DNA from: Ceratorhiza oryzae-sativae
Lineage: Eukaryota > Basidiomycota > Agaricomycetes > Cantharellales > Ceratobasidiaceae
Length of the DNA: 64,000 nucleotides
Direction: 5' to 3'
NCBI GenBank assembly: GCA_030998015.1
Contig: JARWMV010000063.1
Location: 23,475-87,474 of the forward strand
Shown here piece after piece: positions 1-11,715 of this stretch. The translations under genes and the position numbers were made by a program. The notes under the pieces are model-generated. The model did no database searches. It was not told the origin of the DNA and saw only the letters and a list, made by a program, of their open reading frames with translations. Within the stretch, counting starts at the first letter, position 1. Every line of letters starts with the position of its first letter.

Positions 1-861
1 AATCAATCTAGTGCCGCTAGGAACTTTGGTAAAAAATCATCCGTGACCCCACTCCGCCTTTGGTGCTCCAGATCCTGTTTTATTACACCTGCAGTTTTTG
101 CGGAGCACACCCTGATGGTATACTCAGAACACAGGCATCCTAGCACATACCTCTGAAATCCTATCATCAGGGGCCCAGATGGTAACATACCCAAGTTCCC
201 GAGTTTAAGAGTTCTATGTTTCATCGAAGGCATGTTTAGAAGGGAGGAAGGATGACTACTACGCACGCTATTTTGCTCTTATGGCTTGCGGAAGTTTGCC
301 TTTGTCTTGTGTGCGGTTTTGCAGGAGCGTGCTCTGGTGTTGAGGACCATCACCGATCCTTCTGCGTACCAGCGAATACTCAGATAATGTCGGATAAGGC
401 TGGATTGATATTCACAGAGTTCAATACCAGAATTTTCAGTCATAGTTGGGAGGGGTTTGTTCAAAACCAATCGCTCAGTCACGCTTATGAGGATCTTTAA
501 GTATTCATGATTCTGCTACCCACAACACATGTATTAGTGGCCTTGCCTAGATAAAGCCATGTGGGATTCAATGCGTTTGAAGAGTGGATTTGTTGCATAG
601 GTGATCTTGGCTAGCCTCATCTGCTGTAGCTGTCTGACTGTTCCAACATGGTTCTCTTTGAGTGATTTGTGATTTAAAGGGGGAATAGGGGCCAGCCACC
701 AGTCCATGTGCCAACATAATTTAATTGATAATAAATTCCCACAAAGACTTGGGAAAGATACACACAACCAGAACCCATAGAACCTCGGCAGGCAAACAAA
801 AACAAATGATAAATAATTCAAAATCAACAAGAAAAGACAACAGGATGCAAACATGAGGAAA
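1..861. other. Left-edge intergenic stretch
   Basis: No gene is supported here. Open frames exist on both strands (about 3-266 minus and 252-500 plus) but show no recognisable domain, no convincing splice pattern and no paralog inside the window. The plus frame starts with a hydrophobic run that mimics a signal peptide, but nothing downstream supports a secreted protein. The right part is the 3' flank of the minus-strand membrane-protein gene that follows. Confidence 0.4.
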
Positions 862-2901
862 TCACTTGGGCATACATGCAGTGGGATTATCCCGTTGTGC
901 AGGAATTGGAAGCGGGGGGACGGGGAGTGGTCGGATTGCCCGTGTCACCCTCATGGATGTTGAGCGTAGAACAGCAGCGTGGGGTAAACCATCAGGGCGG
1001 CTAGGAAGCGCACGGGAATCAGGCGACGGAAGGGACATGGAACGTTGGACGCCATGTTCGAGAGACGTGTGGGTCGACGTGTGTCCCAAACCAGCTAGGG
1101 TGTGGCCTTGGGGGGAACTCAAGAAACGTTGAGGAATAAGAGGAACAGGAGGAACAGCAGAGGCACTTGGGATGGGAGGCAAGCGCCGTACAGGAGTTGA
1201 ATAAGGTGGCGGTAGAGGGTACGCTAATTCGGCAGATGATCCCGTGGTGACAGGAGAGCCATACTCCATTTCTGGAGATTCGGTGTACACCCCAATGACC
1301 CTTCTCAAAGAATCGACACTACGAAGGAGTGGCGTCGCTATTCTCCCAGTGAGAGCCGACAAGACTTGTCCACTACTCCCGCCTGACGAGTCCGTGTGGT
1401 CGGTACGCATTGTACTCGAACGGGTGAGGCGAGTACTGGAGCGCGTCACTCCTGTGTTTGATCGAGTCACAACCGCGCCTGAGGGATCGCGGCTATGCCC
1501 TGGCGTTGGTCGAGAAGGGCTTCGGCTGCCAGAATGGTCTGTCCTAGTGCGATTTGAATGACCACCCAGGCCAGAACTGCGAGTGGGATCGCTATTCGAG
1601 TGTGTAGCGTGGTCTGATTTAGACCCGGGTCCTTTACAGGACGGCGACCCAGAGCTACTAGATTCTCCAAAAGCTATGGTGAATCTCCCAGTTGCGCCTC
1701 GACGAAGCTCTGTTGGCCTATCGGTCAGGCGCGAAAGTTCGTCGACATCCGATTCACCCGAGTCGCCCAGATCCAGGTGCGGAGATCGAGTCTCGAGGCG
1801 TGCTGAGGGGAGCGGGGATGCACCTGTAGTAAAGCTGCCACCCTCAACGACCGGGTCGACTTCGAGACTAGTTCGACCATCCCCTTGAAGTTCCCGGGGA
1901 GTAAGGCGAAATTGACCATGTATCTGTTCGACTGGACGGGTGTCGATAGCATACTGACCCCCCTCATCGTCGATCGAACTGTCAGTTCGTACAGGAGCCT
2001 CCGTCTCCAACACGATTCCCACACCTTGCCCTTTCCGCTCCTTCTCTTCAGCCTCCTCCGCCCGGTCCCTCTCTCTCAGCTTCTCCTTGACGTGTCCTGC
2101 GTTTGACACCCACTCTTCCTCGGACCCATCACCGAATTCCTCATCACGGATGCTTGGCTCACCCCCATATCCAGTAAACCCGCTCTCCGTTGGCCAGAAT
2201 GACGCCCACGAAGGCGGGGGAGGCGGGACAAACGAACCCAACCCTGCACTTCCTAGGGCCCCTTTGGTCCTTCCGAGTGAATGGATTCGGGCATGGAGCG
2301 AGGCTTGTCCCATGCGCAGTTCTGCGCGGGGTCGAATAGCCCGGTTCGGAGCGCGCGGATGATCGGGTGGAGCACGCGCCGCTGGGCGAGGCGCGTTCGT
2401 GATCTCGGTGAAAGGGGGTCGAGGAGGCAAGTGGACTTTAGGAGAAGGAGCCAGCATGGCCAACGCCGAGGGAGTCGACTTTGGGCGTTTGTGTTTGGGA
2501 TACCCGACTGCGGCTTCGGGGTCGTATCGATATACGGCATCCGAGCTCTCTAGGACGATCTGGTGACGCGAGCCGTCGAGGCCGGTTGGAACACTGAGAT
2601 AGGCAGACTTTTTCGATTTCGACCAAGACTTGAAGTAACCCTGTTTGGTTTCGTCGGCCGCGGCGGTGCCGGCGCTTTTGCTGCGAGTTCCCTCGGTCAC
2701 TCCGCTCGCTACCCGAGCGCGACTATAACCGTTTCGGATTTGGGATGTTGCAGGCACAGATGTTCGGGATTGACGGGGCCGTGGGTGATGACGCTGGCGA
2801 CGAGATCGCCCAACGAGGTAGACAACCAACCCTAAGAGAATTAGAATAGATATCACGCCAGATACGATGCCAGCTATAACGAGCTTTCGGCTGCTAAACA
2901 T
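862..2901 (-). CDS. Single-pass membrane protein with long Ser/Pro/Arg-rich cytoplasmic tail
   Basis: An open frame of 679 codons with no internal intron. Residues about 8-30 form one strong transmembrane segment (AGIVSGVISILILLGLVVYL) followed at once by basic residues, so the long tail should be cytoplasmic. The tail is low complexity: Ser/Pro/Arg-rich, with repeated TRSSTRLTRSST-type stretches near residue 500 and several PPLPP-like runs. No catalytic domain is visible. The arrangement resembles fungal SKG6/Mid2-like membrane proteins, but that is inference. The true 5' end may lie upstream: an intron from about 2951 (GTAAGC) to 2896 (TTTAG) would join an exon whose frame stays open to an ATG near 3054 and encodes GGAGSDSAS directly before the membrane segment. 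The gene is surely expressed sequence, but its function is unknown. Confidence 0.7.
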   Translation of the reverse strand: MFSSRKLVIAGIVSGVISILILLGLVVYLVGRSRRQRHHPRPRQSRTSVPATSQIRNGYSRARVASGVTEGTRSKSAGTAAADETKQGYFKSWSKSKKSAYLSVPTGLDGSRHQIVLESSDAVYRYDPEAAVGYPKHKRPKSTPSALAMLAPSPKVHLPPRPPFTEITNAPRPAARAPPDHPRAPNRAIRPRAELRMGQASLHARIHSLGRTKGALGSAGLGSFVPPPPPSWASFWPTESGFTGYGGEPSIRDEEFGDGSEEEWVSNAGHVKEKLRERDRAEEAEEKERKGQGVGIVLETEAPVRTDSSIDDEGGQYAIDTRPVEQIHGQFRLTPRELQGDGRTSLEVDPVVEGGSFTTGASPLPSARLETRSPHLDLGDSGESDVDELSRLTDRPTELRRGATGRFTIAFGESSSSGSPSCKGPGSKSDHATHSNSDPTRSSGLGGHSNRTRTDHSGSRSPSRPTPGHSRDPSGAVVTRSNTGVTRSSTRLTRSSTMRTDHTDSSGGSSGQVLSALTGRIATPLLRSVDSLRRVIGVYTESPEMEYGSPVTTGSSAELAYPLPPPYSTPVRRLPPIPSASAVPPVPLIPQRFLSSPQGHTLAGLGHTSTHTSLEHGVQRSMSLPSPDSRALPSRPDGLPHAAVLRSTSMRVTRAIRPLPVPPLPIPAQRDNPTACMPK

Positions 2902-4019
2902 GCTTCAAGGTGAGCCAAACAGCATCCAAGGGGGCCACACGATGGCTTACGCAGAATCGCTACCAGCCCCACCAAGTGTTCTCTTATGGAGCGTAAGCAC
3001 TAGATGTGGATTGTGGAGCACGGGAGTCTGTTGAGATGGAATGAGAAATAGCATCACAAAAAATCGCGCACAGGGTAGCTAGAGCATTGAATCCTTACCA
3101 ACCATCCGCGTCTGCGAGACTCGAAATCCAGGTCTGAAATATGCAACCTCTTAATCATGTCACCAGCATTGAGTTATCCTACTAGGCCCAAGTCGAGATT
3201 ATCGATCCGCTCGACGAACTGGGGGCAACGATAGCGAAGGGTGATACAGTAGGTCTAAATAAACCAATAGACAAAGTGAATTATGATGAAATTAGTGGCG
3301 AATGGTGGAGACCGGCTGAAAAGGGAGGGAAATATGGCGCGGCCGTCGTGGTCAACATAGTTAAGATGCAGATCGGCCAGTTGTCAAGACCAAACACACC
3401 GCCACTCAGGGCCCATCACGTCATTTAATTCAGAAGCGGGCACGTCGGTTCCGCCTACCCAAAACATGGGACGACTTGTCGCATGAGTAGCGACCTTTAC
3501 TAATAAAAACCGGCTGAACCTGTCAGGAGTTCGACCTCTAATGCTACTATCGTGAGGCTTACATGTGCTCGTTGTGGCCTCACATCAGCCTTGCTGGGCA
3601 AACAAAGGTAAACTAACGTGTGGGGCAGTACAGACGTCACCAAACAGGCGCTAGCTGCGGCGAGAAGGTCCGTTTATAGATGGCTCTGCGATTCACGTTG
3701 GTGATATCGGTGCTAATTCGCTCCAGTGCTAGAGAAGCAGTACAATGAGTGACGGGGTGGCCGGGCGTGTTCGCAAGAAACAGTTAACCGTTCTCCCGTC
3801 GGTATTGGTATACGCGACTGGGAGCTGCAACCAGAGATTTTTAAAGTTTCGTGTGGAAATTTCCAGGTTGAAAAACGAAGACTCGCGCTCAAGCTGTAAT
3901 TGTGCCGCTAACGCGACGAGCATCAAGGTGAAAAGTGACATCTATTGTGATGGACAAACAAGACAAACAACCCCCCAAAAATGCGCATATTTTACCACGC
4001 AACTCCCATAGTATAGTGT
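2902..4019. other. Intergenic; probable 5' exon/leader of the membrane-protein gene
   Basis: The left 150 bases probably hold the first exon and leader of the neighbouring minus-strand membrane-protein gene. From about 3060 to 4019 nothing is convincing. A short minus frame near 3729-3941 begins with a hydrophobic stretch (MSLFTLMLVALAA) but lacks a plausible continuation. Confidence 0.4.
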
Positions 4020-4731
4020 CTAGTTGAAGCGCCAAGAGAAGCCATTGAGCTTTCCAACACCTAATCGACCGGTCAGACACTTGTCACGACTGGAATCACG
4101 GAGGACGCTTACCAAGAGCAGCAAACTGCTGGAACGCAGATGGCGATAGATCGATGTCCTCGGTCCCACAGGCGTAGCAACGGTCGACGATTCCGACGGT
4201 TATGGACTTGCCGTTCCAGGTTGCGGTGGCGGTCTTGCCGCAAGCCTGACTGTGGTTGGGGTTTCCATCTGTGGATAGGACGAGTGTGAGCGAGATCACG
4301 GTGTGGATTGATTTCTACTGACCAATCATCATTTGTTGGAAGAGGCCAGTGCCGATGGCGGCGACCCATTCGTCGTCACGCTGCGAGAAGATATTTCAAT
4401 TGAAATGGCTCAGAACTATAGCCATGTACATACGTTGTTCCAGCCGCAAGCGCCGGTTCCGACAGAAGGGTTGTCTGTCCGTGAAGAATGCTTTAGTATA
4501 CGAATCCTCGATAAGACTGAGTATATGCATACAGTAAGTGGCCTGATATTTCAATCTGTTAGAGAATTACCCAAAGCTCTAAAATATGCATGGACTCACC
4601 CATCCATAGTGAGTATCATAGGGGCCACGAGCAACAAGCTCGGTAGCGTTGTGGACAGGGGCGGCAACGGCAACGCCGGCCATTCCGAGACCGAGGGCAG
4701 CAACAGAGGCAATTTTGGCAAAAGAGAACAT
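4020..4731 (-). CDS. Small secreted RlpA/barwin-like double-psi beta-barrel protein
   Basis: The protein starts MFSFAKIASVAALG, a clear signal peptide ending near AVAAPV. It then reads across several short introns into the double-psi beta-barrel core: GTGACGW, the internal SQACGKT, VGIVDRCYACG, and DLSPSAFQQFAALG, ending VGKLNGFSWRFN. These are the hallmarks of the RlpA-like/expansin-like DPBB family common in plant-associated fungi; the paired cysteines are kept and the LSPSAF motif carries the family aspartate. The last introns are clear: 4300-4353 region (GTCAGT...CACAG) and 4062-4113 region (GTAAGC...GATTAG). The exons between the signal peptide and GTGACGW are tiny and not fully resolved. 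A TATAAAA box lies 82 bp upstream. The likely role is a secreted wall-associated or effector-like protein; enzymatic activity is not expected for most of this family. Confidence 0.8.
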
Positions 4732-4812
4732 GGCTGAGTATGAGAAGAGGCTGGAAGAGCTAGATGAGAGTGACTGAGGAGTTGATGATGTTCGGGATAC
4801 TGTGCAAGCGCA

Positions 4813-4819
4813 TTTTATA
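4813..4819 (-). promoter_or_regulatory. TATA box of the DPBB-protein gene
   Basis: On the minus strand the sequence reads TATAAAA, 82 bp upstream of the chosen ATG at 4731. The spacing suits a core promoter element with a short leader. This is based on motif and position only. Confidence 0.45.
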
Positions 4820-5526
4820 TGCATTATGAGTGTGCATATGGCTCCGGGTTAGACCCCAACGACACTCTGCACAGAATGGAATGTAGTGCCGGCTGGCATG
4901 GGCGACTCGGCGGCGATTATGGGATACATAGGCGGCCATCGCGTAGGTTGAAAGCGAAGAATTCTACATTGGCTATGCCTCCCGAGACCGGCGCACCATG
5001 TGCGTTTTCGAATCCGTGAAACACATTAACACATATGTCCGACTCGTTCGGGCCGTGGAGTTTCCATCTGCTTGGGGAACCTAGTGCCCCTAGACTGGAT
5101 ATTTAACCTAGTGCTGTTAAAGAGGACTAGTAAAACTATCGGCTGGCACGGGTTTGAATGTTTATGCCCCTTACATGACTCGGTCTTGAGTCCAATCAAG
5201 TCGTGCCGAGAAGCAACAATGCCTGTTTCTAGGAATAACGCGGTGCGCCTCGCGCGGCCATCAACGCGTGTGGAACCGAGGCTTGGCATATTGGTTGATC
5301 GGCCAGGTCGGGGCCTGTGCGGTCGGCACGGAGAACTCGCCAAGGATTTCGCCTAATATTTGGGCGCCACCATCAAAAATGGCAGTCCACTAATAATGTA
5401 AGCAAGCGTAATGCATCTCGAATACTCAAGCAATCTTGTTGCTAAAGGCCCATTGCCGATCGGACGGCGGCTCGTGTGTGTCAATGTTTGCTTCGGGTGA
5501 TTTGTCAGCTCGGTGTGGAGATACGG
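4820..5526. other. Divergent promoter region, DPBB gene / TEL2
   Basis: About 700 bp between two divergently transcribed genes. It must hold both promoters. Apart from the TATA box on the minus side, no specific site stands out and no coding exon is supported. Confidence 0.4.
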
Positions 5527-8500
5527 ATGACGACCATCCAAGACGTGATCTCTCGCCTGCGCCAACCAGTGGCGTCGCTCGACGAGCTCGACGCGCTGCT
5601 CGCCGCCCCCCTCGTGTCCTTGGGCGTTCCTGTACCGCGGTACTCTGCTTCGCTTTCGCTGCCGACGCCGAGCACCCGCCAGCTGGGGACGTTGCAGTCG
5701 ACCATCCTCACCCATGTGTACCCAGTGTGGGAAGAGCACACTAGCTTGTGCGATATATTCTTTGTCCCACCCAAGTCTAGTATCTATCCTGCTTCAAGTG
5801 ACGGTGCACGAGCTCTGGTACTCAACAGCTTGGCACTTCTCACTACGCCTCCACTTTCTCGATTTTCCATCCGACTCCTTGAAAAGCTCATACTAAATTA
5901 TCAACTCGACGACATCTGGGACATTTGCGCTCACGAAGAAAAAGAGTCGATTGTCTGGGACAGGGCGTTGAGCTCATGGATGAGCGTTCCAGGCAAGGTC
6001 GCAAACGCCCTGCTTGGGTCCGGGACAAATTCAAGTCAAGAGGTCCCAGAGGTTCTCTCGTTCGAGTGAGTTTTATATAGTTCCCATCTATGCTGTAGAA
6101 GGTGGTCTTATTGACAAAAAGCAAACACGCCGTCCAGACTTGTCTTGCCACAGAACGAATCGTGTGGGGTGTAGCAATTCAACCGAAACAGGAAACGTGT
6201 GAGTCATGCTCTACGATGGCCATTTGTGACTGAACTAATTAGAACATCTTGTGTTCCGGCGATACGAATTCTCTTCCCACCTCCTCATCGAAACTATTGC
6301 TGAACCCCAATTTGAGTATCTCAGCGGAGGAGGAGGTCGAGAAATTGACCCATCTTATTTCTAAATTGATTTCCACCGGTCACTTTTCCAAATCTACTTC
6401 CTCGTTTATTCCACTGTCACTACCGCATATCCGCACTCGCATCGTGTCGAGCCATGCTGAAGGTTACTCCGACTTGTGGTCACGCATAATCAAAAACTTG
6501 CCTGGGCCTCAGCTCCAAAAATTTGCGACATCTCTCCTTAATCATCTGGATAACGGTCAAACACGATCGTCCGATATTACTCCCTTTCGCTTGCATCCCT
6601 CCAAGGCCCTTGGTGTTTTCTTTGGCCCCGCCTCTCGAGCTGCGACTGAATGTGGCAAACTATCATCGGCAGCGGAAGAACATGGGGCCGGGGCCTAGTT
6701 CGAGGTATAGTTGGCTGGGCTGCAGGTTTAGGAGCGAAACGAGAGCCGTTGGACGAACAAGGGCTCGCCTTATTGCTAGAGCATATTCTCGCTGTATGGT
6801 CCGACCCACAGCATGTGGCGCGTGCGCTGTTGAACGAACACCGGTGTACGTTTGTCTCAACTTCTAGGGATTTGTTTTGCGTTAACTCACGCCATTTCGT
6901 TTTCCAGACCTGACGAGTTTGCTAGTCCTCGTGCTCGGCGCTCTGTCCAATCCCGCATCCACTCCTTGGTCCACTGCACCTCAATCTTCTAGACTTGTTT
7001 GAAGAGTCAGTAGCCGATCTCAACGATTTGGATCCTTTAGAGCCCTCCAAGTCGACTGCGCCTTCCGTACCACAAGTTCACCCACTCGTGACATCAACCT
7101 CGACGTCTCCAGCGTTCATCCGTGCTGTGGGTGCCTATCTCTCACAACGCGACGAAGCCGTACGTCGATGTGGAATGCTTGTCGCCGAGATAGTGGCTGG
7201 TGGAAGGCTTAATTTTGAAGATTGGGAGGGGGAGAAGGAGTGGCAAAAGTGGGCTGCCGAGTTAAGGACCGAGTCAAAGGATGTGCTCGAGACTATCCAG
7301 AAGGAGATTGAGAATATGGATACGAGCCAAGAGCTCAACGAACCAAATGCCGTCGAATCCAATCAAACCGTGCCACCAAAAGAGCCACCTGTGACTCATA
7401 CCATGGATACGCTCATGGGTGATCACCGTACCCCGCCCGAACCCGACTCGGATGACGATTCTCTCGTCGGATACGATTCACCTTCTCCCACTTCCACTCG
7501 TTCACCATCGCCTACACCATCGGAACTCGCAGATCCCACGCTTCGGAGAAAACCGATCCCGAGGCCGGTCTATCTTGCGGAACTGGGTGCGCTGCTCGTC
7601 GAGGCGCCAAAGAATGCGGTCGAGGTGCAACCGAGCGAGCATTTTGGTGGTGGTGGCAAAAAGGTGAGGCGCGGCATGGGAATCACGGGTGGGCGAGGTG
7701 GCGGTGACGCGGAGGATGAAAGGGGGAGGGTGGAGATGGCGTTGGGTATCGGTGCTGAGTTGGTCAGGAGAAAGCGAGGGTATGGGACAGAGCTTGGTGT
7801 GTCTTGGTTTCTATTTGGACTGGACAAGGTCTGACAAGAGGTAGACGAGAATGCGATCAATCTGGTCCATTTGTTCATCTCGCTCCAGGACAACTTTGAT
7901 TTGGACGAATTTGAGGAAAAGCGGCAAGATGTATTGGTGGCGTTGGTTGTATGCTGTCCTACCAAAGCGGCGCCGTAAGTGACCATGGTCAAATATATTT
8001 TCCATGTCTACTCCATTGCTGATTCGAATATTCGTCCAGAACGATCATAGAGCAGTTTTTCCACCACCAATACTCCACGGCTCAACGGTTCACCATGTTG
8101 AACGCACTCGCACTTGGCGCACGAGAACTAGCTGGGCTTCCTGTTCCTCCATCACGCATCGCCCCCAGCGAGAAACGACTGCGAATCGACTTTCCTAGTA
8201 AAGTGCTGCCCGGCCCGGCGCACCTGCAATATCTGACAGACGGCGACCTCCCACCTGTTTCGACGAACCAGTTGACCTCGAATCAACGTCGAATCGAGGG
8301 CATGCGTAGCCAGGTGTCTGCACTGGTCGAAGACCTTAGTGGACAGGCTATCACCCGAAGTAAACAGGACACCGAAGCTCGGGTGCCCCAAGCTGTGCGA
8401 GAGCGCGCACTCAAACCTGGTCCTCGACCTGGTCGGAGCATTGTCCCTCTTGACTCTTCGTCATCTGCGCCATCCGCCCCGGCAGCGCTTGGTTATCTGC

Positions 8501-9135
8501 CATCCCAAACGCCAGTCATTCCCTTTTCTCAGGTTGCGGCAGAGTCATTTGTTGCCCCTTTGATCAATCGGTTCTGGGCCCATCTTCGTGGTTCACTGGA
8601 ACGAGAAGCATACGTAAACGCAGCTCGGACTGCGAGTGGTGTCAGAACTGGGACAGGGACTGGCTTGATTCTCAGCCCGCTCGTGCTTGCGCATTTACTC
8701 GGTACGATGTCGGTGCTTTTACACGCATCCAGGCATTCTCCTGCATTTCTTCATATCCTCGGCCCTGACGCCGCTGAACTGGCCTTGACTGTCGGGAGTC
8801 GGCCCCTGTCCCACGTTAAGCAAGCTAGCCCTGAAGTGCCAGATGGTGAAGGTACGGAAGCTGGAGTCCTCGCGGGGGCACTGGAGCTTGCGTTGACTGT
8901 GCTCGACGCGGCGATTGAACTCGACGGAGGACGTGTGTTTGCGACAGAACGGGCTGAGCTGCTCATCGGAGTAGGTCAATGGGCGTCCGCCATATTCGAG
9001 GCTCTGGATAAGGGTGAACGGGTGCCTGGACGGGGTGGTACCGAGGAAGAAAAGGTCGTGAGGATCGCTGCGGGGGTCGTCTTGACCGCAGAGAGAATTA
9101 TCGGGCGGTGGAGGCGGTCCATGGTCATGATGTAG
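5527..9135 (+). CDS. TEL2: TEL2/TELO2-like protein of the TTT complex
   Basis: A long helical-repeat protein of roughly 1,000 residues spread over several exons. The N-terminal part runs from MTTIQDVISRLRQ through LLEKLILNYQLDDIW. The C-terminal part carries the best family signature, FTMLNALALGARELAGLP, followed later by VAPLINRFWAHL. Tel2 acts with Tti1 and Tti2 as an Hsp90 co-chaperone complex that stabilises PIKK kinases (TOR, ATM, ATR). Two introns were checked. One near 7797-7840 removes an in-frame TGA and joins GYGTEL to EVDENAINL. The other ends at 8039 and joins KAAP to RTIIEQFF. A Ser/Pro/acidic linker sits around 7440-7560. I chose the ATG at 5527 because MTTIQDV begins the conserved part; an in-frame upstream ATG at 5476 would only add a cysteine-rich tail of 17 residues. 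Confidence 0.85.
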
Positions 9136-9267
9136 TTTGATATATGCGTTTGCAGGTGATGACCTGCTTCCTCTGCTGAATTAATGACAATTAGAAACTT
9201 TACGGCCTGAATCGTGCGATTACAAGTTGACCAAAGCTCATTCTAGTCTTCACGTTTCCCAGACCAG

Positions 9268-10502
9268 ATGGACGTATTCGACAAGTGGCTCGAAGCACGC
9301 TCGAGAATAACGCAAGCTGCGTCGGACCTTCAAGGGCATTCGACCGAGCTATATAACCTAGGGCATTCAATCGCAGCCGAACTCACACTCTTTACCAACA
9401 TTATTCCCGGTTTACGGTCTAGTGCCCACTCATTGGGGGCAGCCAATGATGCGAGCGAAAAACCTTTAACCTTCATTAGACGTCTCAACAGCGTTACCCT
9501 TCGTGTTCATATTAACAGGTTTCGGCCGAGGTCTTGACACGAATATTCGAATTTGCGATAATGCTGCTCTGCTACTTTAGTACACCCGATAAACGAGAGC
9601 TTCATCGCTACCGTCTTGTATATCTATGTAGAGTCTAGTCTCGCTGGCGTGAAGTTGTGATTCGCGGCAGCTGGTTCTGGTCGCACATTGACGTGAGATT
9701 CATTCGGGAACCAGGTTCCGACCAAATCATTTTCTCAAACGAGCTATATTTGGATCGCGAAGGCGCGACACCTATGCATATCCACTATGGCCACACTGGT
9801 GGAGCGTTCAATTTGGGCTCTGACGGGCTCAAACCCCTAATCCCTCACACAAAACGAATATCGATTTTTTCGTTTTCGGAGTGCGGATACGCCACATCGA
9901 TCGAAAATTACTTCTTTATCCGTGCGAACATGGCGCTCCGGGCTCAAGCAAAGCTTTGACCATCAATGGGATCGCCGTTCCGACCAACTACGATGCATGT
10001 CTTGAAGACCTGCCTCGTTTCTTTAGCAGTCTGGCTTAATTGGATTTGCGGATGACGAATGTGGTAGAGTGGAATGCCTACGACCTCTGTAGAATGTACG
10101 AGAAGATCGAGCCAGTAATCGAGTCAAGCGTATATGCGCAGTATATGCACAGCACCATTCGGTATGACCCGCTCATAATCGTAGGGTATCAATAAGGGCT
10201 CTGCGAGGCCCTCATCCCCATCGACACACTCAAACATTCACGCTCTTTCGTAAATCTATTCTATACTCTTTGCAATACACATTTGGTTTCAACAATCTCG
10301 CGAGCCTCCTGTCCAATAACCCCTCACTGAGTGCCGTTGGTCTTGCCTTGAGCCATATCGAAAGGGGTAGGCGTGATTACCCAGATATCAAGCTTCCCTA
10401 CTCGCGTTATCTTTACATATATGCACTTGGCAGGTGAGAGCTTTGGCTGATCTTGCGCCTGTTATTGAGGTTTTCAAAAATCGGAGCCGATCAAAAAAAT
10501 AA
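9268..10502 (+). pseudogene. Decayed F-box-like protein gene
   Basis: The pieces follow the layout of the intact F-box gene at 28702. There is an N-terminal helix (MDVFDKWLEARSRI, compare MESWNRWKAAQ), then SRWREVVIRGSWFWSHIDV at about 9638-9690, matching the post-F-box WSHIDV motif. Next come ALTINGIAVP, LPRFF and a C-terminal ADLAPVIEVFKNRS ending at TAA 10502. The F-box helices themselves are missing or unreadable between 9540 and 9630. The frame shifts near 9935 and stops interrupt it after SSLA (about 10038) and near 10193. Such F-box/LRR-type genes are expanded in Agaricomycetes and normally act as SCF substrate adaptors. Its 3' end lies inside the left arm of the palindrome that follows. 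Unrecognised introns could explain one break, but not all of them. Confidence 0.6.
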
Positions 10503-11146
10503 ATGCCGAGAAGTCGAAAACGGTATTTCGACGAGGGATTGAGAACGAGAGTAGCTGTCGGAAATGTAAATAGATATCTAGAATCGCCTAATTCGTGCGA
10601 ACATTTGTATACAAGTGTCGCTTCGATACGATGAGATTCAGCTTCAAGCGTGCTCACAAGGGGTGTTGTCTTTTATGCGCAACAACCAAGACACGTACCG
10701 AAGTGCGTGTGAGCGGATAGGCAGTATAGCATCATAGGTATAAGCGTACGAGTGATCTTTTTGATAGCTTACCTCACAAGCGAACAGCGGACTAATTGTG
10801 CACCATCAGGGGCGGGTTTGAACGGTGTGTGGGGTCGCTTTTGCTCATGACGGGAGCTATCAAAAAGATCTCTCGTACACATATACCTATGATTCTATAC
10901 TGCCTATATCTGCTCACACACACTTTGGTACGTGTCTTGGTTGTTGCGCATAAAACAAAACACCGCCTGTGAGCACGCTTAAAGCTGAATCTCATCGTAT
11001 CGAGGCGACACTTGTATGCATATGTTCGCACGAATTAGGCGATTCTAGATATCTATTTACATTTCCGACAGCTACTCTCGTTCTCAATCCCTCGTCAAAG
11101 TACCGTCTTCGACTTCTCGGCTCCGGCTTTCGAAAACTGCAATAAT
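10467..11146. repeat. Large near-palindrome (fold-back structure), arms ~300 bp
   Basis: Bases 10467-10773 and 10852-11146 are inverted copies. For example CTAGAATCGCCTAATTCGTG at about 10578 recurs reverse-complemented near 11030, and CAACAACCAAGACACGTACC near 10679 recurs likewise near 10930. By eye the arms are about 90-95% identical; the left arm has a small insertion near 10490-10507 (an A/T-rich run). The central spacer is about 78 bp and unrelated on its two sides. No transposase frame is present. It could be a fold-back/MITE-type element or an inverted duplication of the 3' flank of the adjacent F-box pseudogene, whose last codons sit at the outer edge of the left arm. Confidence 0.85.
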
Positions 11147-11715
11147 ATATTCGCTTTTACTTGTCTTATACACACTGCGCTACGCGCATTATTGCGTGAT
11201 CTTTAGCATCGATTTCCACAATATGCATAGATTCCGAGCATGCAACATCCGTGTCAACCACGGTGTGATTCAGGCATGAGTCAAGCACATTTTGGTACAT
11301 TATAGTGTAATCACGCCGCTACACTGGACGCCTCATAGTGCTTGCCCAAACACTACGCGCCGCTCCATCACAAACCCCGGAGCTCACAGCGTACTTCCCC
11401 AAGCTCATCCGCACAACCGATTCATCCGCGCCATCAATTTCAATTTCATCCGCGCATCCGGCCAATATATCCGGGTACTCTCTGTCTGGGCAGCGTGCGG
11501 ATCAGGCTTATCCGTTTCAATCCGAAAGTCATGCCGAGCAAACCACGTGAGCGGCCGCCGTCTAATGGAGTGGCACCGCATGCCCGGGGCAATGCCGAGG
11601 ATGTGTTTGGCAGCTTCGGTGTATTTGTTATGGCTCCCCGAGAGCTCGGCTAGACTCGTTGCCCATAGTCGACGGCTATATATCTGCTGAATTCCGAGCG
11701 AGCTCCCAACCAACG
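11147..11715. other. Upstream region of the MFS gene
   Basis: About 570 bp between the palindrome and the MFS start. Overlapping open frames at 11292-11690 are Pro/Ser/His-rich and look like compositional shadows. No clear regulatory site was identified. Confidence 0.35.

Noticed and set aside
3729..3941. Minus-strand frame with signal-peptide-like start (MSLFTLMLVALAA)
   Set aside because: Nothing downstream resembles a mature protein and no splice partner or TATA was found.
11292..11690. Overlapping plus-strand frames before the MFS gene
   Set aside because: Three frames are open at once over Pro/Ser-rich sequence, a sign of composition and not of coding.
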